Below, piece after piece: positions 17,707 to 31,500 of a DNA stretch of 64,000 nucleotides (position 1 is the stretch's first letter; every line of letters begins with the position of its first letter). Both the position numbers and the translations under genes were made by a program. The stretch covers positions 3,826,501 to 3,890,500 of the forward strand of contig NC_011891.1 of assembly GCF_000022145.1 (NCBI RefSeq), read 5' to 3'. Under the pieces are notes generated by a model. It ran no database searches, was not told the origin of the DNA, and saw only the letters and a list, made by a program, of their open reading frames with translations. This stretch comes from Anaeromyxobacter dehalogenans 2CP-1. Its GTDB lineage: Bacteria; Myxococcota; Myxococcia; Myxococcales; Anaeromyxobacteraceae.

Positions 17707-19509
17707 CTAGAACTTGATCGGGAACGTCACGTCGGAGCGGCCGCTCTTCGACCTCGGGAACCTGGTGCCCCGGAGCACGCCCGACAGGCACTGGGCGAGC
17801 GGGCCCGAGGCGTACTCCGGCGTGGCGCACTTGGCGTTCTGCACCGACCCGTCGGGGGCGATGGCCCAGCGCATCTTCAGCACGCCGGACGCGGCCGGAT
17901 CCCGCGTCTTCTGCTCCTGCACGCACTGCTGCAGCGAGGAGACGCGGCCGAGGATGGTCTCGTTCACCTGCGAGTCGGAGACGCGGTCCGGCAGCGCGCC
18001 GCCGCCGGGCGCGGGCGGCACGTACACGGAGCGTGCGCCGGGCTTGGTGCCGCCGAGCGCCGCGTCCAGCGCGGCGTCGTTGCTCTCGAAGTCGAGGACG
18101 GAGTCGCGCTTCCGCGGCGCGGGCGCCGGCGCGGCATCGGCCTTCGCGACGCGGGTGGGCTCGCGCACCGCCCGCTCCGGCGCCTCGCGCCGCGCCGGGC
18201 GCGCCGGGGCGGGCTCGCGCCGCGCGGGCGCCTCCGCGACCTTGCGCGCCGGCTCGGGCGCCGGCGCCGCCTTGGCGGGCTCGGGGGCCGCCGCGGGGGT
18301 TGGCGCGGGCGCGGGCTCGGCAGCGGCCGGAGGCGCGTCTGCCTTCGCGACCACCGGCTCGGCGGCCGGAGTGGGCGCCGGCGCCGCCGCAGGCTGCGCG
18401 GCGGGCGGAGCCGGGGCGGGCTCCGGGCGGGCCGCGGTCGCGACCGGCGCGGGCGCGGCCTGGCTCGCCGGCGCGCGGCCGAGGATCCACCAGCCGGCCC
18501 CCGCGGCCGCGACCACCGCCACCGTCGCCACCGCGCCGAGCACCGCCGCGCGCGAGGCGGAGCGGCGGTTCCGCAGCTCCTCCGCGCCTCGCGCCACCGA
18601 CGAGCGCCGCTCGATCTTCTTCTCGCCGGTGGTCTCGAGCGCCTTGATGGGCAGCGGCACCGCGCCGGTGGGATCCACCCCGCCGCCGTCCGGCAGGTCC
18701 ATCGAGTCCATGAGCGACTTCACGCCGCCGGCCGACGGCCGCGCCGCGGCGGGCTCGGGCGCGCGGGCGGCCAGCTCGTCGCTGGCGAGCGCGGCGAGCG
18801 CGGACGCGCCCACCGGCTTCCAGTCCACGTCGGCGCCCGGCACCGGCGACGCGGCCGGCGCGGGCTCCGGCGCGGCGCGCGCGGAGGCGGACGCCGCGAA
18901 CGGCGCCGGCGTGCGCGACGGGCGCGCGCCCCGCGGGACCGGCGAGAGGTACGCGGCCAGGTCCGGCACCGCGGACACCGCCGCCCAGTCGCCCATGCCG
19001 GGCCGCCACACCAGCGAGTCGGGGCCGACGTCGCCGCCCTCCCACTTCTTCTTCACCTCGAGGAGCGGCAGCGGCCCCACCTGCGCCTGGCCGATGGCCA
19101 CGTACCACTCGGTGGCGGGCAGCTCGGGCGTCGGCGCCGCGGAGGCGGCCGCGAGGCGCGCCTGCTCCTCCGGCGTGGTCTCCTGGGTGGCGTCGGGATC
19201 CTGCCCGGGCGCCGCCACGCCGGCCGGCGGCGTGTCGCCGAACGCGTGATCGAACGCCTGGCCCAGCTCGGCGTCCAGCCCGCCCTCCGGCGCGCCGCCG
19301 CCGCCGGGCGGCGGGGTCCCGGCGCCGCCGCCGGCCGCCGCGGCCGTCGTGGACGCGGGCGCCTCCGGCGCCACGGCGCCGTTCTCCGCGGCCCGGCGGA
19401 CCCGGATCACGTTCCCGCACTTCTTGCAGCGCACCTTGACGCCGCTCGGACCGACCTTGTCGTCCGAGATCATGTACTGAGCGTCACACCGATCGCAGCC
19501 GAATTTCAT
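17707..19509 (-). CDS. gltJ: GltJ/AgmX-like gliding motility protein (600 aa)
   Basis: Domain order matches Myxococcus GltJ (AgmX). It has a zinc ribbon (C5, C8, C28, C31), an acidic/Ala/Pro linker and a GYF_2-type domain (about 134-188: EWYVAIGQAQVGPLPLLEV with W156 and W168). One membrane helix (about 323-344) is followed by a long Ala/Pro/Lys-rich periplasmic spacer of the TonB kind. The AgmX/PglI C-terminal domain (about 505-600) includes VNETILGRVSSLQQCV and ends in VTFPIKF. In Myxococcus the cytoplasmic N-terminus receives the polarity GTPase MglA and the periplasmic part links the motor to outer-membrane partners. Here it is 58 bases downstream of gltI on the same strand, as in the Myxococcus gltI-gltJ order. 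Role assigned by homology and context. Confidence 0.8.
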   Translation of the reverse strand: MKFGCDRCDAQYMISDDKVGPSGVKVRCKKCGNVIRVRRAAENGAVAPEAPASTTAAAAGGGAGTPPPGGGGAPEGGLDAELGQAFDHAFGDTPPAGVAAPGQDPDATQETTPEEQARLAAASAAPTPELPATEWYVAIGQAQVGPLPLLEVKKKWEGGDVGPDSLVWRPGMGDWAAVSAVPDLAAYLSPVPRGARPSRTPAPFAASASARAAPEPAPAASPVPGADVDWKPVGASALAALASDELAARAPEPAAARPSAGGVKSLMDSMDLPDGGGVDPTGAVPLPIKALETTGEKKIERRSSVARGAEELRNRRSASRAAVLGAVATVAVVAAAGAGWWILGRAPASQAAPAPVATAARPEPAPAPPAAQPAAAPAPTPAAEPVVAKADAPPAAAEPAPAPTPAAAPEPAKAAPAPEPARKVAEAPARREPAPARPARREAPERAVREPTRVAKADAAPAPAPRKRDSVLDFESNDAALDAALGGTKPGARSVYVPPAPGGGALPDRVSDSQVNETILGRVSSLQQCVQEQKTRDPAASGVLKMRWAIAPDGSVQNAKCATPEYASGPLAQCLSGVLRGTRFPRSKSGRSDVTFPIKF

Positions 19510-19567
19510 GTGCCAACCCGCGCAGATCCTAGGTTTGCCTGCTCCGCACCGTCAAGGACGCCCCCGC

Positions 19568-22500
19568 TCACGCCGGCACGACGCAGGAGAGGCCGAGCTT
19601 CTCCCGCAGCGTCGCATATTCCTCGGAGACGCAGAACGTCGCCAGGTCGCGCAGGCGGGTCTCCTCCCGCAGCTTCGAGACCTGGGGCTTCTCCGCCGCC
19701 GCCGCCCGCCGCACCACCTCGAGGTCGCCGGCGAGCAGCGCGCCCGCGCGGTTCGAGGTCAGCTCCGCGCCGTCCAGGTACGACCGCACGTCGCCCGGGT
19801 GCTGCACCTCACAGTAGCTCCGGGCCAGGAGCTTGAGGGTGTTCTTGCGCACGCCCTCGGGCAGCGTGCGCTCCAGCTCGCGCTTCAGCTTCTCCACCAG
19901 GTGCGGATCGGCGGTCACCACGAAGCGCGAGGTGCCCACCGAGCACGCCGCCTGGAACACCAGGTCGAGCTGGTCGTGCGGCATGAGCCGCGCGAGGTAC
20001 AGCTCCGGCCGCGCGAACGCCATCGCCTTGCCGATCGCGAACCACAGCTCCTTCTTCGGCGCCTCCTCGAACAGCTCGTCGGAGGCGACCAGGCCCGCCG
20101 GGTCGGTGGGCACGATGGCCAGCTTCGCCGCGGCGCCGGACTTCCGGAACAGCCGCAGGCCCCGGAAGCCGAGCGTGCGCTCCACGTACTTGAACATGTT
20201 GGCGAAGAAGAGCATCGAGCCCTGCACGTCGAGCTCGTCCTTCTTCGGGTTCAGCCCGAGGTCCTTGTCGCGCTGCAGGAACATCGGGCGCGCGTGGACC
20301 GCCAGCAGCGTCATGATGTCGGCGAGCGGGCCCTTCACCCGCTCGTGGAGCAGCAGCGCCCAGAGCGCGTCGTCGAGCGGGCGGCTCGCCTGCTCGCGCG
20401 CGAACTTGCGCAGCCGCGCCACCACCTGGACCTCCTCGCCGTCGGTGGCGCCGAGCAGGTGGACGAGCACCTGCGCCGCCGAGTACGCCTGGTCGTACTC
20501 GCGCCGCGAGGCGTGCAGCTTCACCAGCGCCGCGGCCGGCTTCTGCGTGCGGCTCCCGCCGCGCAGCAGCTGCCGGTACGCCGCCACCGCCTCGGCCTCC
20601 TCGCCCGGCTTCCGCGCCGCGAGGTCGGCGTACAGCTCCAGCGACACCGCGTCGTCCGGGTCGGCCTTCGCCACCACCTGGTAGGCGAGCCGCGCGCCGT
20701 CGTCGTTCCGCAGCACGTTGCGGTACAGCTCGCCGACCGTCTTCCACAGCGCCAGGCGCGCCTGCGCCACGTCCGGCGTCTTGGGCAGCCGCTGGATCAT
20801 CCGGAGGTACGCCTGCTCCAGCTCCTGCCAGCGCTTGCCGCGGGTGAGGGCGTCCTCGATGGCCGCGAACGCCTGGACGAGCCGCGGGTTGCGATCGAGC
20901 GCGCGCTCCAGCTCGGCCAGCGCGGCGTCCTCGTCCTTGACCTCGTCGCGCAGCACCTCGGCGCGCGCCAGGTGGAGCCGGGCGGCGCGGACCGGGTCGG
21001 CCTGCACCTCGGGCCGCGCCACCATCTGCCCGAGCACGTCGGCCGCCTTCTGGCCCTGGCGCGTCTCGCGGTAGAGGCCGAGCAGCGCCTCGGTGACGGG
21101 CAGGCTGGTGGGGTCGATGCGGGCGGCGCCCAGGAACGCGTCGATGGCCTGGTACGGATCCTGGAGCTTGTCGCGGCAGGCCTCGCCGATGGCGACGAAG
21201 TCGTCGAACCGGGCCTTGCCCTCGAGCAGCGGCAGGAGCCGCTGCCGCTGGTCCACCGCGCCCTCCCAGTCGCCCACCGCCTCGAGCACGCGCACCAGGC
21301 TGCGGCGCGACGGCTCGTGGTTCGTGTCGATCTCGAGCGCCTTGCGGAACGCGTTGGCGGCCCGGTCGAGCTGCCCCAGCTTCGCGGCGATCTCGCCGAT
21401 CTGCCAGTGCGTCTCGACCACCTCGAGGTCGGTGAGGCCGTCGCGGTGGTGGATGATGACCGCGGTGAAGATGCGCAGCGCCTCGTCCCACTCCTCCCGC
21501 CGGACGAGCAGGTTGCCGAGACCCTCCAGCGCGGGCAGGTAGGTCGCGTCGAGCTCGTACGCCCGGCGGTAGGACGCGAGCGCCTTGTCCATGCGCCCGA
21601 GCTTCTCCGCCACGTAGCCCTGGCGGTAGCACTGGCGGCACAGCTCGCGCGCGTCGCCGCCCGCGTCCAGCACGCCCACGATCACGTCGAGCACGCGCTC
21701 GGCGTCGGCCCAGCGCGCCTGCGCCACGTAGATGTCCGAGAGCGGGCGCGCCGCGTCGAGGTGGCCGGGGGTCCGCTTCAGCGCCTCCTCGTAGTAGCGG
21801 GCCGCGCTCTCCCGGTCGTCGCGCTCCTCCTGGTAGACGCGCGCCGCCTCGGTGTAGCGCTCGGTCTTCTCCTGGACGTCGGTCGCGTAGCGGGCCTCGT
21901 CGACCAGCAGCTCGAGGTACCGATCGCGGTCGCGCTCGCGCTCCGCGATGCCCTTCAGCGCGCGCAGGGCCGGGAGGTTGCCCGGGTCGAGCTGCAGGGC
22001 GCGGCCGTAGGCCTCCTTGGCCCCGGCGACGTCCATGAGCATGTCCTCGAAGATCGCGCCCATGCGGACCTGCAGGTCCACCGCGTCGCGCGAGCCGCCG
22101 GCCACCCGCGCCTCGCGGCGCAGCATGTCGAGCGCGAGGTTCCAGTTGCCGCTGTTCTCGTACAGGCGCCCGAGCGCGCTCACCGCCTGGCGCGAGTCGG
22201 GGTCGAGCTGGAGCGCGTGGCTCAGCATGGCCTCGGCGCGATCCACCCGCTGCAGCTCCTTCCACCAGATCTCGCCGATGGCCACCTCGAGCGTCACCTG
22301 CTCGCGCCGGTCCTGCACCAGCGAGACGTGGTGCTGCATCACGCTGATGAGCCGGTCCCAGAGCGCCTCGTCGCGGTAGAGCCGCTCGAGGTTCTTGATG
22401 GCCACCGCGTTCGCGCCGTCGATGCGCAGCACCGCCTCGTTCTTCTCGATGGCGGAGCGCGGGTCGCGCAGCTTCTCGTCGTGGATCGCGGCGCTGCGCG

Positions 22501-25500
22501 ACAGCACCCGCACCTGCTCGCGCGGGTCCTGGGTGAGCGCGATGAGCCGCTCGTAGACGCGGTTCAGCTCGGCGAAGCGGTCGAGCTTGGTGTACAGGCG
22601 CTCCAGCCCCGCCAGCGCGTCGGCGTTCCGGTCGTCCAGGCCGAGCACGGTCCGGTAGCCCTCCACCGCCGCCTCGTCGTCGCCGATCTCGTTCTCGTGC
22701 AGCGAGGCGATCTGGAGCTGGTAGGCGATGCGCGCCTCGTCCGAGGCGGAGAGGTCGCGCGCCCGGGCCAGCACGCCGGCCAGGTCGGCCCAGCGCTGCT
22801 CGCGCCGCAGCAGCTCGGACAGCGCCTCCAGCGCCGCCGGATCCGCGCCGTCCAGCTCCAGCACCCGCCGCAGCGCGCTCACCGCCTCCTCGACGTCGTG
22901 CAGCTCGCCGTCGTAGATGCGCGCCATCTCCAGCAGCGTGGCCTTCTTCTCCTCCAGCCCCGCGGCCGCCTCGAGCTTCTGCTCCAGCGTGATGACCAGG
23001 TCGCGCACCCGCCCGCGCCGCTTGAACAGCTGCGTGAGCGCGTCGAGCGCCTCGGGGCTGGCCGGGTCGGCCTCCAGCGCCTTGCGGTAGGCGGCCTCCG
23101 CCTCCTCGGGCGCGTCCAGCCGCTCGTCCCGCACCTTGCCCAGGCGGAGCAGCAGGCGCGCCCGGACCATGCCCTTCGCGTCCTCCGCCACCTGCTCCAG
23201 CACCGCCGCGAGCTCGTCGAACGCCTCGGTCTCGGCGGCCAGCCGCTCCGCCTCGGCGAGCGCCTCGGCGTCGCCGGGCCCCTCGGCCAGCGCGCGGCAC
23301 CAGCCGAGGAAGCTCATCTCCTTCTGGCCGAGCCGCTTCTCGTGGACGCCGGCCACCTCCTTCAGCAGCGCCAGCTTCTCCGCCGGGTCGGGCAGGTGCG
23401 GCGCGAACAGGTCGCAGACCCGCGCCAGCGCGCGCCAGTTGCCGGCCGTCTCGTGCAGCGCCCGGAGCTGCTCGTAGGCGGTGCGGTTCGCCGGGTCGAG
23501 CTCCAGCACCTTGTCGAGCGCCGCCGCGGCGGCGTCGTTCCGCTTCTGGGCGCGCCACAGGTCGGCCACCGCCAGCCAGGCCGGCACCGCCTCGGCGGGG
23601 CCGCCCTCGGCCGCGAGCAGCGCGGCGCGGGCCTCGGCGGCGCGGACGCCGTCCTGGGCGGCGCCGCCCTGGCGGAAGGTCTCCTCGATGCGGACCAGGT
23701 CGCCGGCCGTGTGCGGCTCGATGTCGAACGCGAGCTTGGCCTGCTCCACCGCCTCGCGCTTCTGGCCGGCCCGCAGCAGCACGTCCGCGAGCTCGAGCCG
23801 GACGCGCTTCACCCCGGCCGCGTCCTCCTGGAGCGGGACCAGGCGCCGGTAGACCGAGACCAGCGCGTCCTGGTCGCCCTGGGCGGCGTGGATGTCCCGC
23901 AGCGCCTCCAGCGCGCGCCGGTTGCGCGGATCCGACTCCAGCACCGCCTTGTACGACTGCACCGCCTGCGCGGCGTCGCCGAGCCGCGTGCCGAGCACGT
24001 GGCCGAGCTTGTCGTTGAGGCGCGCGATCTCGCGGCGGTCCACCGTGGCGGACACCCGCAGCCGCAGGTGCTGCGCCAGGTCCTGCCAGCGCTCCAGCCG
24101 CTCGTAGAGGTCCTCCAGCGCGGCCAGCCCCGCCTCGTGGCGCGGGCGGATCCCGAGCAGCTCCTTCCAGAGCGCCACCGCCTCGTCGAGGCGGCCCAGC
24201 TCGGCCGCCAGCGCGGCCATGCGGGCCAGCACGCGCTCCCGGGCGGCCGGCTCCTGCGCCGCGGCCCGCTGTGCCGCCAGGTTCTGGAACAGGTCCTCGC
24301 GCCGGCCGGCGCCGTCGTACAGCGCCTCGAGCGCCCGGAGCGACGGCACGTGGCGCGGGTCGGCCGCCACCGCGGCCTCGTAGGCCTCGGCGGCCCGATC
24401 CGGCGCGGCGAGCCGCTCCTCGCAGAGCTGCCCCAGCCGGAACAGGAGCTGGACGCGCTCGGCGCCGTGGGCGGAGGAGGCGAGCGACGACAGCGCGTCG
24501 GCGAGGTCGGGCCAGCTCTCCAGCTTCTGGTAGATGCGCTCCAGCGCGGGCAGCGCCGCCGGCGCGGCGGCCGGGTCGAGCGCCGCGGCGCGCCGCAGGA
24601 ACTGGGCGGCGCGGGCCGGCTCGGCCAGGTGCTCCTCGTACAGGGCGCCGAGGCGCAGGGCCACCTGCGCGGTGTCGGACGGCGGCAGCCGGTCCAGCTC
24701 GTCCTCGTAGATGGCGGCCAGCTCCTCCTCGTGGCCGCTCCGCGCCGCGAGCGCCTCCATGCGCGCGCGGAGCGCCGGGTCGGCGGGGTCCTCGCGGAAC
24801 GCCTTGCACAGCGCCAGGAACGCGAGCGAGGGATCGCCGAGCCCCTTCTCGCGCAGCTCGGCCAGCGCGAGGTAGAGCGCCTTGCGCTCCTGCGGATCCG
24901 GGCGCTCGCCGGCGCGCTGCTCCAGCACCGCCGCCTGGCGCAGCGGGTCGCCGGCCGCGGCGTAGGCCCGCTCCAGCGCCACCGCGGCGCGCGCGTTGCC
25001 GGGGTCCTTCTGCAACATGGCCTCGAGCCGCGCCAGCGCCTCGGGGTGGTCCGGCCGGGCGCGCAGCACCTCCTCGTACAGCTCGAGCGCGCCCTCGCGA
25101 TCGAGCAGCCGGTTCTCCTTCAGCTCCGCCAGGCGCTGCCGCACCGCCCCGAGCACGTTCGCGTCGCCGGCCTCGGCCGCGGCCGCGATCTCGCGCGCCA
25201 GCACGTCGCCGAGATCCACCCAGCGCTCGGCCTTCACGCACAGGCGATCCAGCCGCCCGAGCGCCTCGCGATCGTCCGGCGACAGCTCCAGCAGGCGCTT
25301 CAGGCTCTGGATGGCGCCGGCCGCGTCGCCGAGCCGCTCGTCCTGCACCGCCGCCAGCCGCCGCAGCAGGTGGGCGCGGCCCTCGGCCAGCTCCTCCATC
25401 GCCAGCCCGCGCCGCAGCGCCTGCGCCAGCGCCTCGGGATCCGCGCCCGCCTCCAGCGCGTCGATGAGGCCGACCAGCGCCTCGCGATCGTCCGGGGCGA

Positions 25501-28500
25501 GGTCGAGCACCTTCTGCCAGGCCGCGGCCGCGCGGGCCGGCTCGCCGTGCGCGAGCCGCGCGATGCGCCGCTGGTACTCGGCCCGCGCGACCGGCTCGCG
25601 GGCCCGGTCGGCGTGCTCCTCCAGCAGCGCGGCCAGCTCGTCACCCAGCCCCGCCGCCTGCGCGTGGCGGACCGCCAGCTCGAGCGACTCGGGCGCGTCG
25701 GGGTCCGCCGCGAGCGCGCGGGACGCGGCCAGGAACGCCATCTCGGCGTTGCGCAGCGGCCCGCCGTACGTCTCGGCCACCCGCCGCAGCAGCGCGGCGC
25801 GCCGGGCGGGCTCGGTCTCGTTCGCCGCCCGCGCCTCCAGCGTCTCCACCACCTTTCCGTGCTCGCCCTCGGCCGCGTACACCGGCTCGAGCAGCAGCGC
25901 CGCCTCGAGCGCGGCGGGACCGGTGCCGCGGGCCAGCTCCTCGAGCGCGGACAGCGCGGCCGGGTGGCGGGGCACGCGGTGCAGCACCTCGCGGTAGGCG
26001 ACGAGCGCGCCCTCCGCGTCGGCCAGCCGCTGGTGGCGGATGCGGCCGAGCCGGAAGCGCAGCTCGGCGGCCTCGGCGACGAAGTTGGGCTGCCGGTCGG
26101 CGAGCGCCACCTCCCGGTCGAGGATCTGGACCAGCTCCTCCCAGCGCTCGGCCGCGCCCAGCAGCCGCCCGAGCAGCCGGAGCGCCTGGGGGTCCTCCGG
26201 GTCCACCGCGAGGATCTTCCGGTACGCGTCCACCGCGCCTTCGCGATCCGAGAGCTGCTCAGCCATGATCTTCGCCACCTCGAGCAGGAGTTCCTTGCGG
26301 GCCGCCGCCGCGGGCGCGACCTCGGCGAGCCGCGAGAGCGTGACGGCCAGCTCGCGGTGGGCGCCCATGCGGCGGTAGACGCGCGCCAGCGCGCCGAGCG
26401 TCTCGGGGGAGACCGCCGCCGCGGCCACCTCCTCGTACTGCCGGGCCGCCTCGGCGAGATCGCCGAGCCGGTCGGCGCACACCGCGGCCAGCCGCCGCCG
26501 CGCCTCCAGCGCCGCGCGCGCCGGCAGCCCGGCGGCGAGCGCCACCCGCAGCGCCTCCGCCAGCTCCGCCCACGCTCCGGTCGCCGCCGCGAGCCGCTCC
26601 AGGTCCGCCCGCGCCGACGGCGCGTCGCGTCCCGCCCGCGCCGCGTCGGCCAGCTCGCGGACCCGCGCCTCGAACGCGCGGCGCCGGTCGCCGAGCCGCT
26701 CGTGCAGCGCGGCGATCTCGGCGAGCAGCGGCGCGCGCTCGGCCTCGTCGGCGCCCTCCAGCCGGACCTCGAGCAGCGCGGCCAGCCGGCCCGCGTCGCC
26801 CGCGGTCCGGAGCACGTCCTCGAGCAGCCGCGCCGCGCCCTCGCGCGCGTCCGGGCGCTTCAGCAGGCGCTCCAGGCCGGCCACCGCCTGCGGCTCGCGC
26901 GGGCGCTCGGCGAGCACCTCGGCGTAGCCCTCCACCGCCCGGCGCGGATCCGGGTCGCGCTCCAGGCGCGCCGCGCGCCGGAGCAGCGCCGCCACCCGGC
27001 GATCGGGATCGGCCCCGCAGGCGCGGGCGAGCGCCTCCAGCACCTGGAGCAGCTCCGCCGTCGCCGGCCCGGGCTCCGCGCCCGGCGCCCGCTCCAGCAC
27101 GCGCGCGAGCCCCTCCAGCGCCTCGATCCGGTCCGGGGCCTCCTCGAGCACCGCGCGGTAGGCCTCGGCGGCCACGCCCCCGTCGCCCAGCTCGTCCGCG
27201 ACCACCGCCGCGTGCAGCAGGTGGCCGATCCGCTCCTCGCCCTCCGCCAGCGCGGCGCGGCGGCGCGCGACCTCGAGGATCTCCCGCGCCGAGCGCGCCG
27301 CCTCGTGCAGCGCCGCGAGGGCCTCGAGCGCCTCGGCGTCGTCCGGCGCGAGCGCCAGCACCGCGTTCCACGCGTCCACGGCCCCCCGGCCGCCGACGCG
27401 CGCCTCGCGCAGCCGGGCCGCCTGGCGGAGCAGGGCGAGCCGCTCCTCCGGCCCCGCCGCAGCCGCCGCCTGCTCGTAGACGTCGGGCAGCTCGTCCTCC
27501 GCGCCGGTCTCGCGCGCGAGCCGCGCCAGGTCCTCCTCGGCGCCGGCGCGGGACGGCCCGCCCTCGGCGAAGGCGCGGCAGGCCGCCACCCAGGCCAGGC
27601 CGGGCTCGCCCAGGTCGCGCTCCAGGATGGCGCGCAGCTCCGCGTGCAGCCGGGCGCGCTCGCCGCGGTCCTCCACCGCCGCGAGCCGCGCCTCCCGCGC
27701 CGCCACCCGCCGGGCGTGCTCGCCGCCCTCGCGCAGCGACGCGTCGGCGGCGTCGAGCGCCTCGCGCCCGACCGCCCCCGGGACCGCGGCCAGCTCGGCG
27801 AGCGCGTCGCGCACGTCCGCGCGCGAGGGATCCCGGCGCAGCAGCTCGGCGTGGAGCGCCAGCGCGCCGGCCGGATCGCCCAGCCGGAAGCGCCGCAGCT
27901 CGGCGAGCCGGGCGGCGGCGTCCGCGTCGAACGCGCGGGCCAGGCGGCGCTCCAGCAGGGCGGCGAGCGCCTCCGGCCGGTCGAGGCGCTGGTACAGCCG
28001 CTCCAGCGCCGCCGCCGCCTCCGCGTCGTCCGGCGCGAGCGCCGCCACCTCGCCCCACGCCGCGGCCGCGCGCGCCGGATCGGCGAGGCGCGCCTCCGCG
28101 ACCGCCGCCTCCTCGCGCAGCGCGTCCTCGCGCGCCGCCGGCGCGGCCTCCGGCGCGGCCGCCAGCGCGGCGCAGACGTCGGCGAGCTCGCCCCAGCGCT
28201 CGCGCGCGCGGTGCAGGCGGCGCAGCGCGGCCAGCGCGTCGCGATCGCCCGGCGCCGCCCCGGCGACCTCGGCCCAGGCCGCGGCGGCGCGGTCCCGGTC
28301 CAGCCTGCGCTCGGCGAGCTCGGCGCGCTCGCGCAGGACCGCGAGCCGCCCCGAGGCCGGCACCGCGTCGACCAGCGCGTCGTGCACGCGCGCGCAGGCC
28401 TCCCACTCCTGGGCCTCGCCGGCCACGCGCCGCAGCTCGGCCCGCAGGTCCGCGTCGCCGGGCAGCTCGCGCGCGGCCGCGGCCAGCGCGGCGAACGCGA

Positions 28501-31500
28501 GCGACGCCTGCCCCAGCTCCTGCTCCGCGACGCGCGCGGCAGCGCGGTGCGCGGCGGCGCGGCCGCCGGGCTCCGGGTGTGCCCGGGCCTCGGCCTCCAG
28601 CGCGCGCAGCCGCCGGCGCGGGTCCGCCTGGCCGGCCAGCGCGCGCGCCGCCATCAGCGCCGCGGCCGGGTCCTCCGCCCCGAGCTGCTCCTCCAGCGCC
28701 GCGAGCGCGGCCGCGTCGTCGGGCGAGGCCCGCAGCGCGGCGGTCAGCCGCTCCACCGCGGCGCGCGCGTCGCCCATTCCGGCGCGGATGCGCGCGCTCT
28801 CCAGCGCGGCCCGGGTGGCCTCGGCCGGCTCCGGCGAGGCCGCCGACAGGTCGCCGAGCGCCTCGGCCCGCCCGGCCTCGTCGCCGGCGGCCCCGAGGGC
28901 GCCGGCGAGCCGCGCCAGCAGGCGCGCGCGCTGCTCCGGGGCGCAGCGGGCCAGGGCGGTGCGGCACGCCTCGGCGGCGGCGGCGGGGTCGCCGAGGCGC
29001 TCCTGCAGCACCTCGGCGCGCTGCGCGAGCAGCGCCACCTGCTCGGCGCCGGTCGCCGCGGCGGCGCGCTGCGCCAGCAGGCGGTCGGCGTCGGCCCAGC
29101 GCTCGGACGCGAGCGCGGCGCGCGTGAGCCCGGCCAGCACCGCCGGGTCGCCGGGCCGCAGCTCCAGCGCGCGCCGGAGCTGCGCGGCGGCGTCGTCGAA
29201 CGCGCCCAGGTCCTCCTCGGCGGTGGCGGCGGCGCGGATCCGGAGCGCCGCCTCCTCCTCGGGCCGCCCGGAGAGCCGGCCCGCCACCTCGACCAGCAGC
29301 GCGAGCAGCTCGCGGTGCGCGCCGACCTCGCGGGCCAGCGCCTCGCAGCGGGCGCGGGCCTCGGCGTGGTCGGGGCAGGCCCGCAGCGCCGCGGCCGCGG
29401 CGGAGAGCGCGCCGCGGCGGTCGCCCAGGCGCTCGGCCCGGACCGCGGAGGCGTCGAGCAGGTGGCGGGCGCGCTCGCGCGGGTCGGCGGAGGCGGGCAG
29501 CTCCTTCGCCACCCGCTCCAGCATGGCGGCCTGCCGGGAAGCGTCGCCCGCGGCGGCGTGCGCGCGTGCCAGCGCCTGCGCCACGCGCAGCGGCTCCGCG
29601 CCGCGCGCCAGCAGCCGCTCCAGGAGCGCCACCGCCTCCGCGCGCTGCGGCGGGGAGAGCCCGCCGGCCTCGACCACGGCCAGCGCCACCCCGGCGGCGT
29701 CGGCGTGGCGCCCGAGCGGCTCCGCCAGCGCCTCGGCGCGGGCCAGCTCGATCACGGCGCGCTCGGCGGGACCCCGCGCGCGCGCCGCGAGCCGCGCCAG
29801 GATCCCGATCCGCTCCTCGGCCGCGGCCGCGCCGCCCTGCGCCTCGAGCGCCGCGTGCAGGCCCCACAGCGCCTCGTCGTCCTCCGGGCCCTCGGCGAGC
29901 ACCGCGCGCCAGGCGGCCCCGGCGCGGTCCGGCTCGCCGGCCTCGGCCCAGAGCCGCGCCAGCTTCGCCCCGAGCGCGCGCCGCTCGTCGCCGGCCGCGT
30001 GCTCGCGCCGGGCCTCGAGCTCGCGCGCCAGCTCCTGCTGCTGGCCCGCCCGCGCCAGGCACGACTCCAGCGCCGCGCGGGCGCCGCGATCCTCCGGGTC
30101 CACCTCGACCAGCGCGCGCCAGGCCCGGACGGCCTCCTCCGGCTGGCCCAGGTCGCGGTCCAGGATCTCGGCCACCCGGCGCAGCAGCGTCTTGCGCGCC
30201 TTCAGGTCGCCGTTCGCGGCCGCCGCGGCGGTGCGGTAGGCGCGCGCCAGCTCCGCGAACGCGTCGGCGCGGGCGGCGGCGCCCTCCATGGCCTTGCGGG
30301 TGGCCGGCCGGGCCGGGTCGAGCGCGAGCGCGCCCGCCAGCGTGCGCAGCGCGTCGCGCGGACGCCCCAGGCGCTCCTGCTGGATCTCGGCGAGCCGCTC
30401 GAGCAGGCGCACCCGCTCGCCGGGGGAGCGCTCGCGGCGGGCCGACAGCTCCAGCACGCGCGCGAGCGGCTGCCACTCGCCGGCCTCGGCGAGGAGCGGC
30501 GCCAGCGCGGCGGCGGCGGGGGCGTGGCCGGGGTCGGCGCGCAGCGCCGCCTCGAGGTGGCGCCGGGCGCGGCCCGCATCGCCGAGCTTCTCGCGCGCGA
30601 TGGCGGCGGCGCGCACGCGCAGCGGCGCGTGGGCGGGCTTCGCCGGCGCGGCGGCGAGGTGGCGCTCCAGCACGTCCAGCGCCTCCGCGAAGCGGCCCGC
30701 GTCGGTCTCGTGCTCGAACGCCTGCAGCGCGGCGGGCTCGCAGGCGGGATCGAGCTCCAGCGCGCGGCGCAGCGCCGCCAGCGCGGACTCGGCGTCGCCG
30801 AAGCGCACCAGATCCACCCGCGCCATCTCCAGGTGCAGGGCGACCTGCGCGGCGCGGTCGCGGGTCTGCGTCGCGAGGCGCGCCAGCGCGTCGGCGTGGC
30901 CGCGGTGATCGCCGCGCTCGGCCAGCACCCGCTCCAGCAGCTCCAGCGCGGCCGGCGCGCCCGGGGCGAGCGCCCAGGCGCGCTCGATCCGCTCCACCGC
31001 GCGGCCGGCGCCCTCGGGATCGTAGGCGGCGTGGATCTGCGCGAGCCGGAGCTGGAGCGCCGCGGCGGTGCGCCGATCGGACGCGCGCGTCGCCTCGGCC
31101 TCCAGCCGGCCGGCCTCCTCGCGCCAGGCGCGCGGGAAGCCGCGCAGCCGCTCCCGCGCGGCCGCCGCGCCGGGCGCGGCGCGATCGAGCGCGAGCGCGT
31201 CGATGAGCGCGTCGGTCGCGAGCGCGTGGTCGAGCGGCTCGTCCACCAGCGCGGCGCCCAGCCGCGCGTACTCGGCGGCGAGCGCGCGCGGATCGGCGCC
31301 GGCATCGCGCGCGCCGTCGAGCAGCCGCTTCGCCTGCGCGAAGCGGCGGAGCGCGCCGAAGCACTCCATGGCGCGGGCGCGCGCCTCCTCCAGCGAGGGA
31401 TCGAGCCGGTGCGCGCGCGCGTAGAGCAGCGCGGCGCGGTCCCGCCGTCCGAGCCGCTCCTCCTGGACCTTGCCCAGCCGGAGCGTCACCGCCGCGGCGG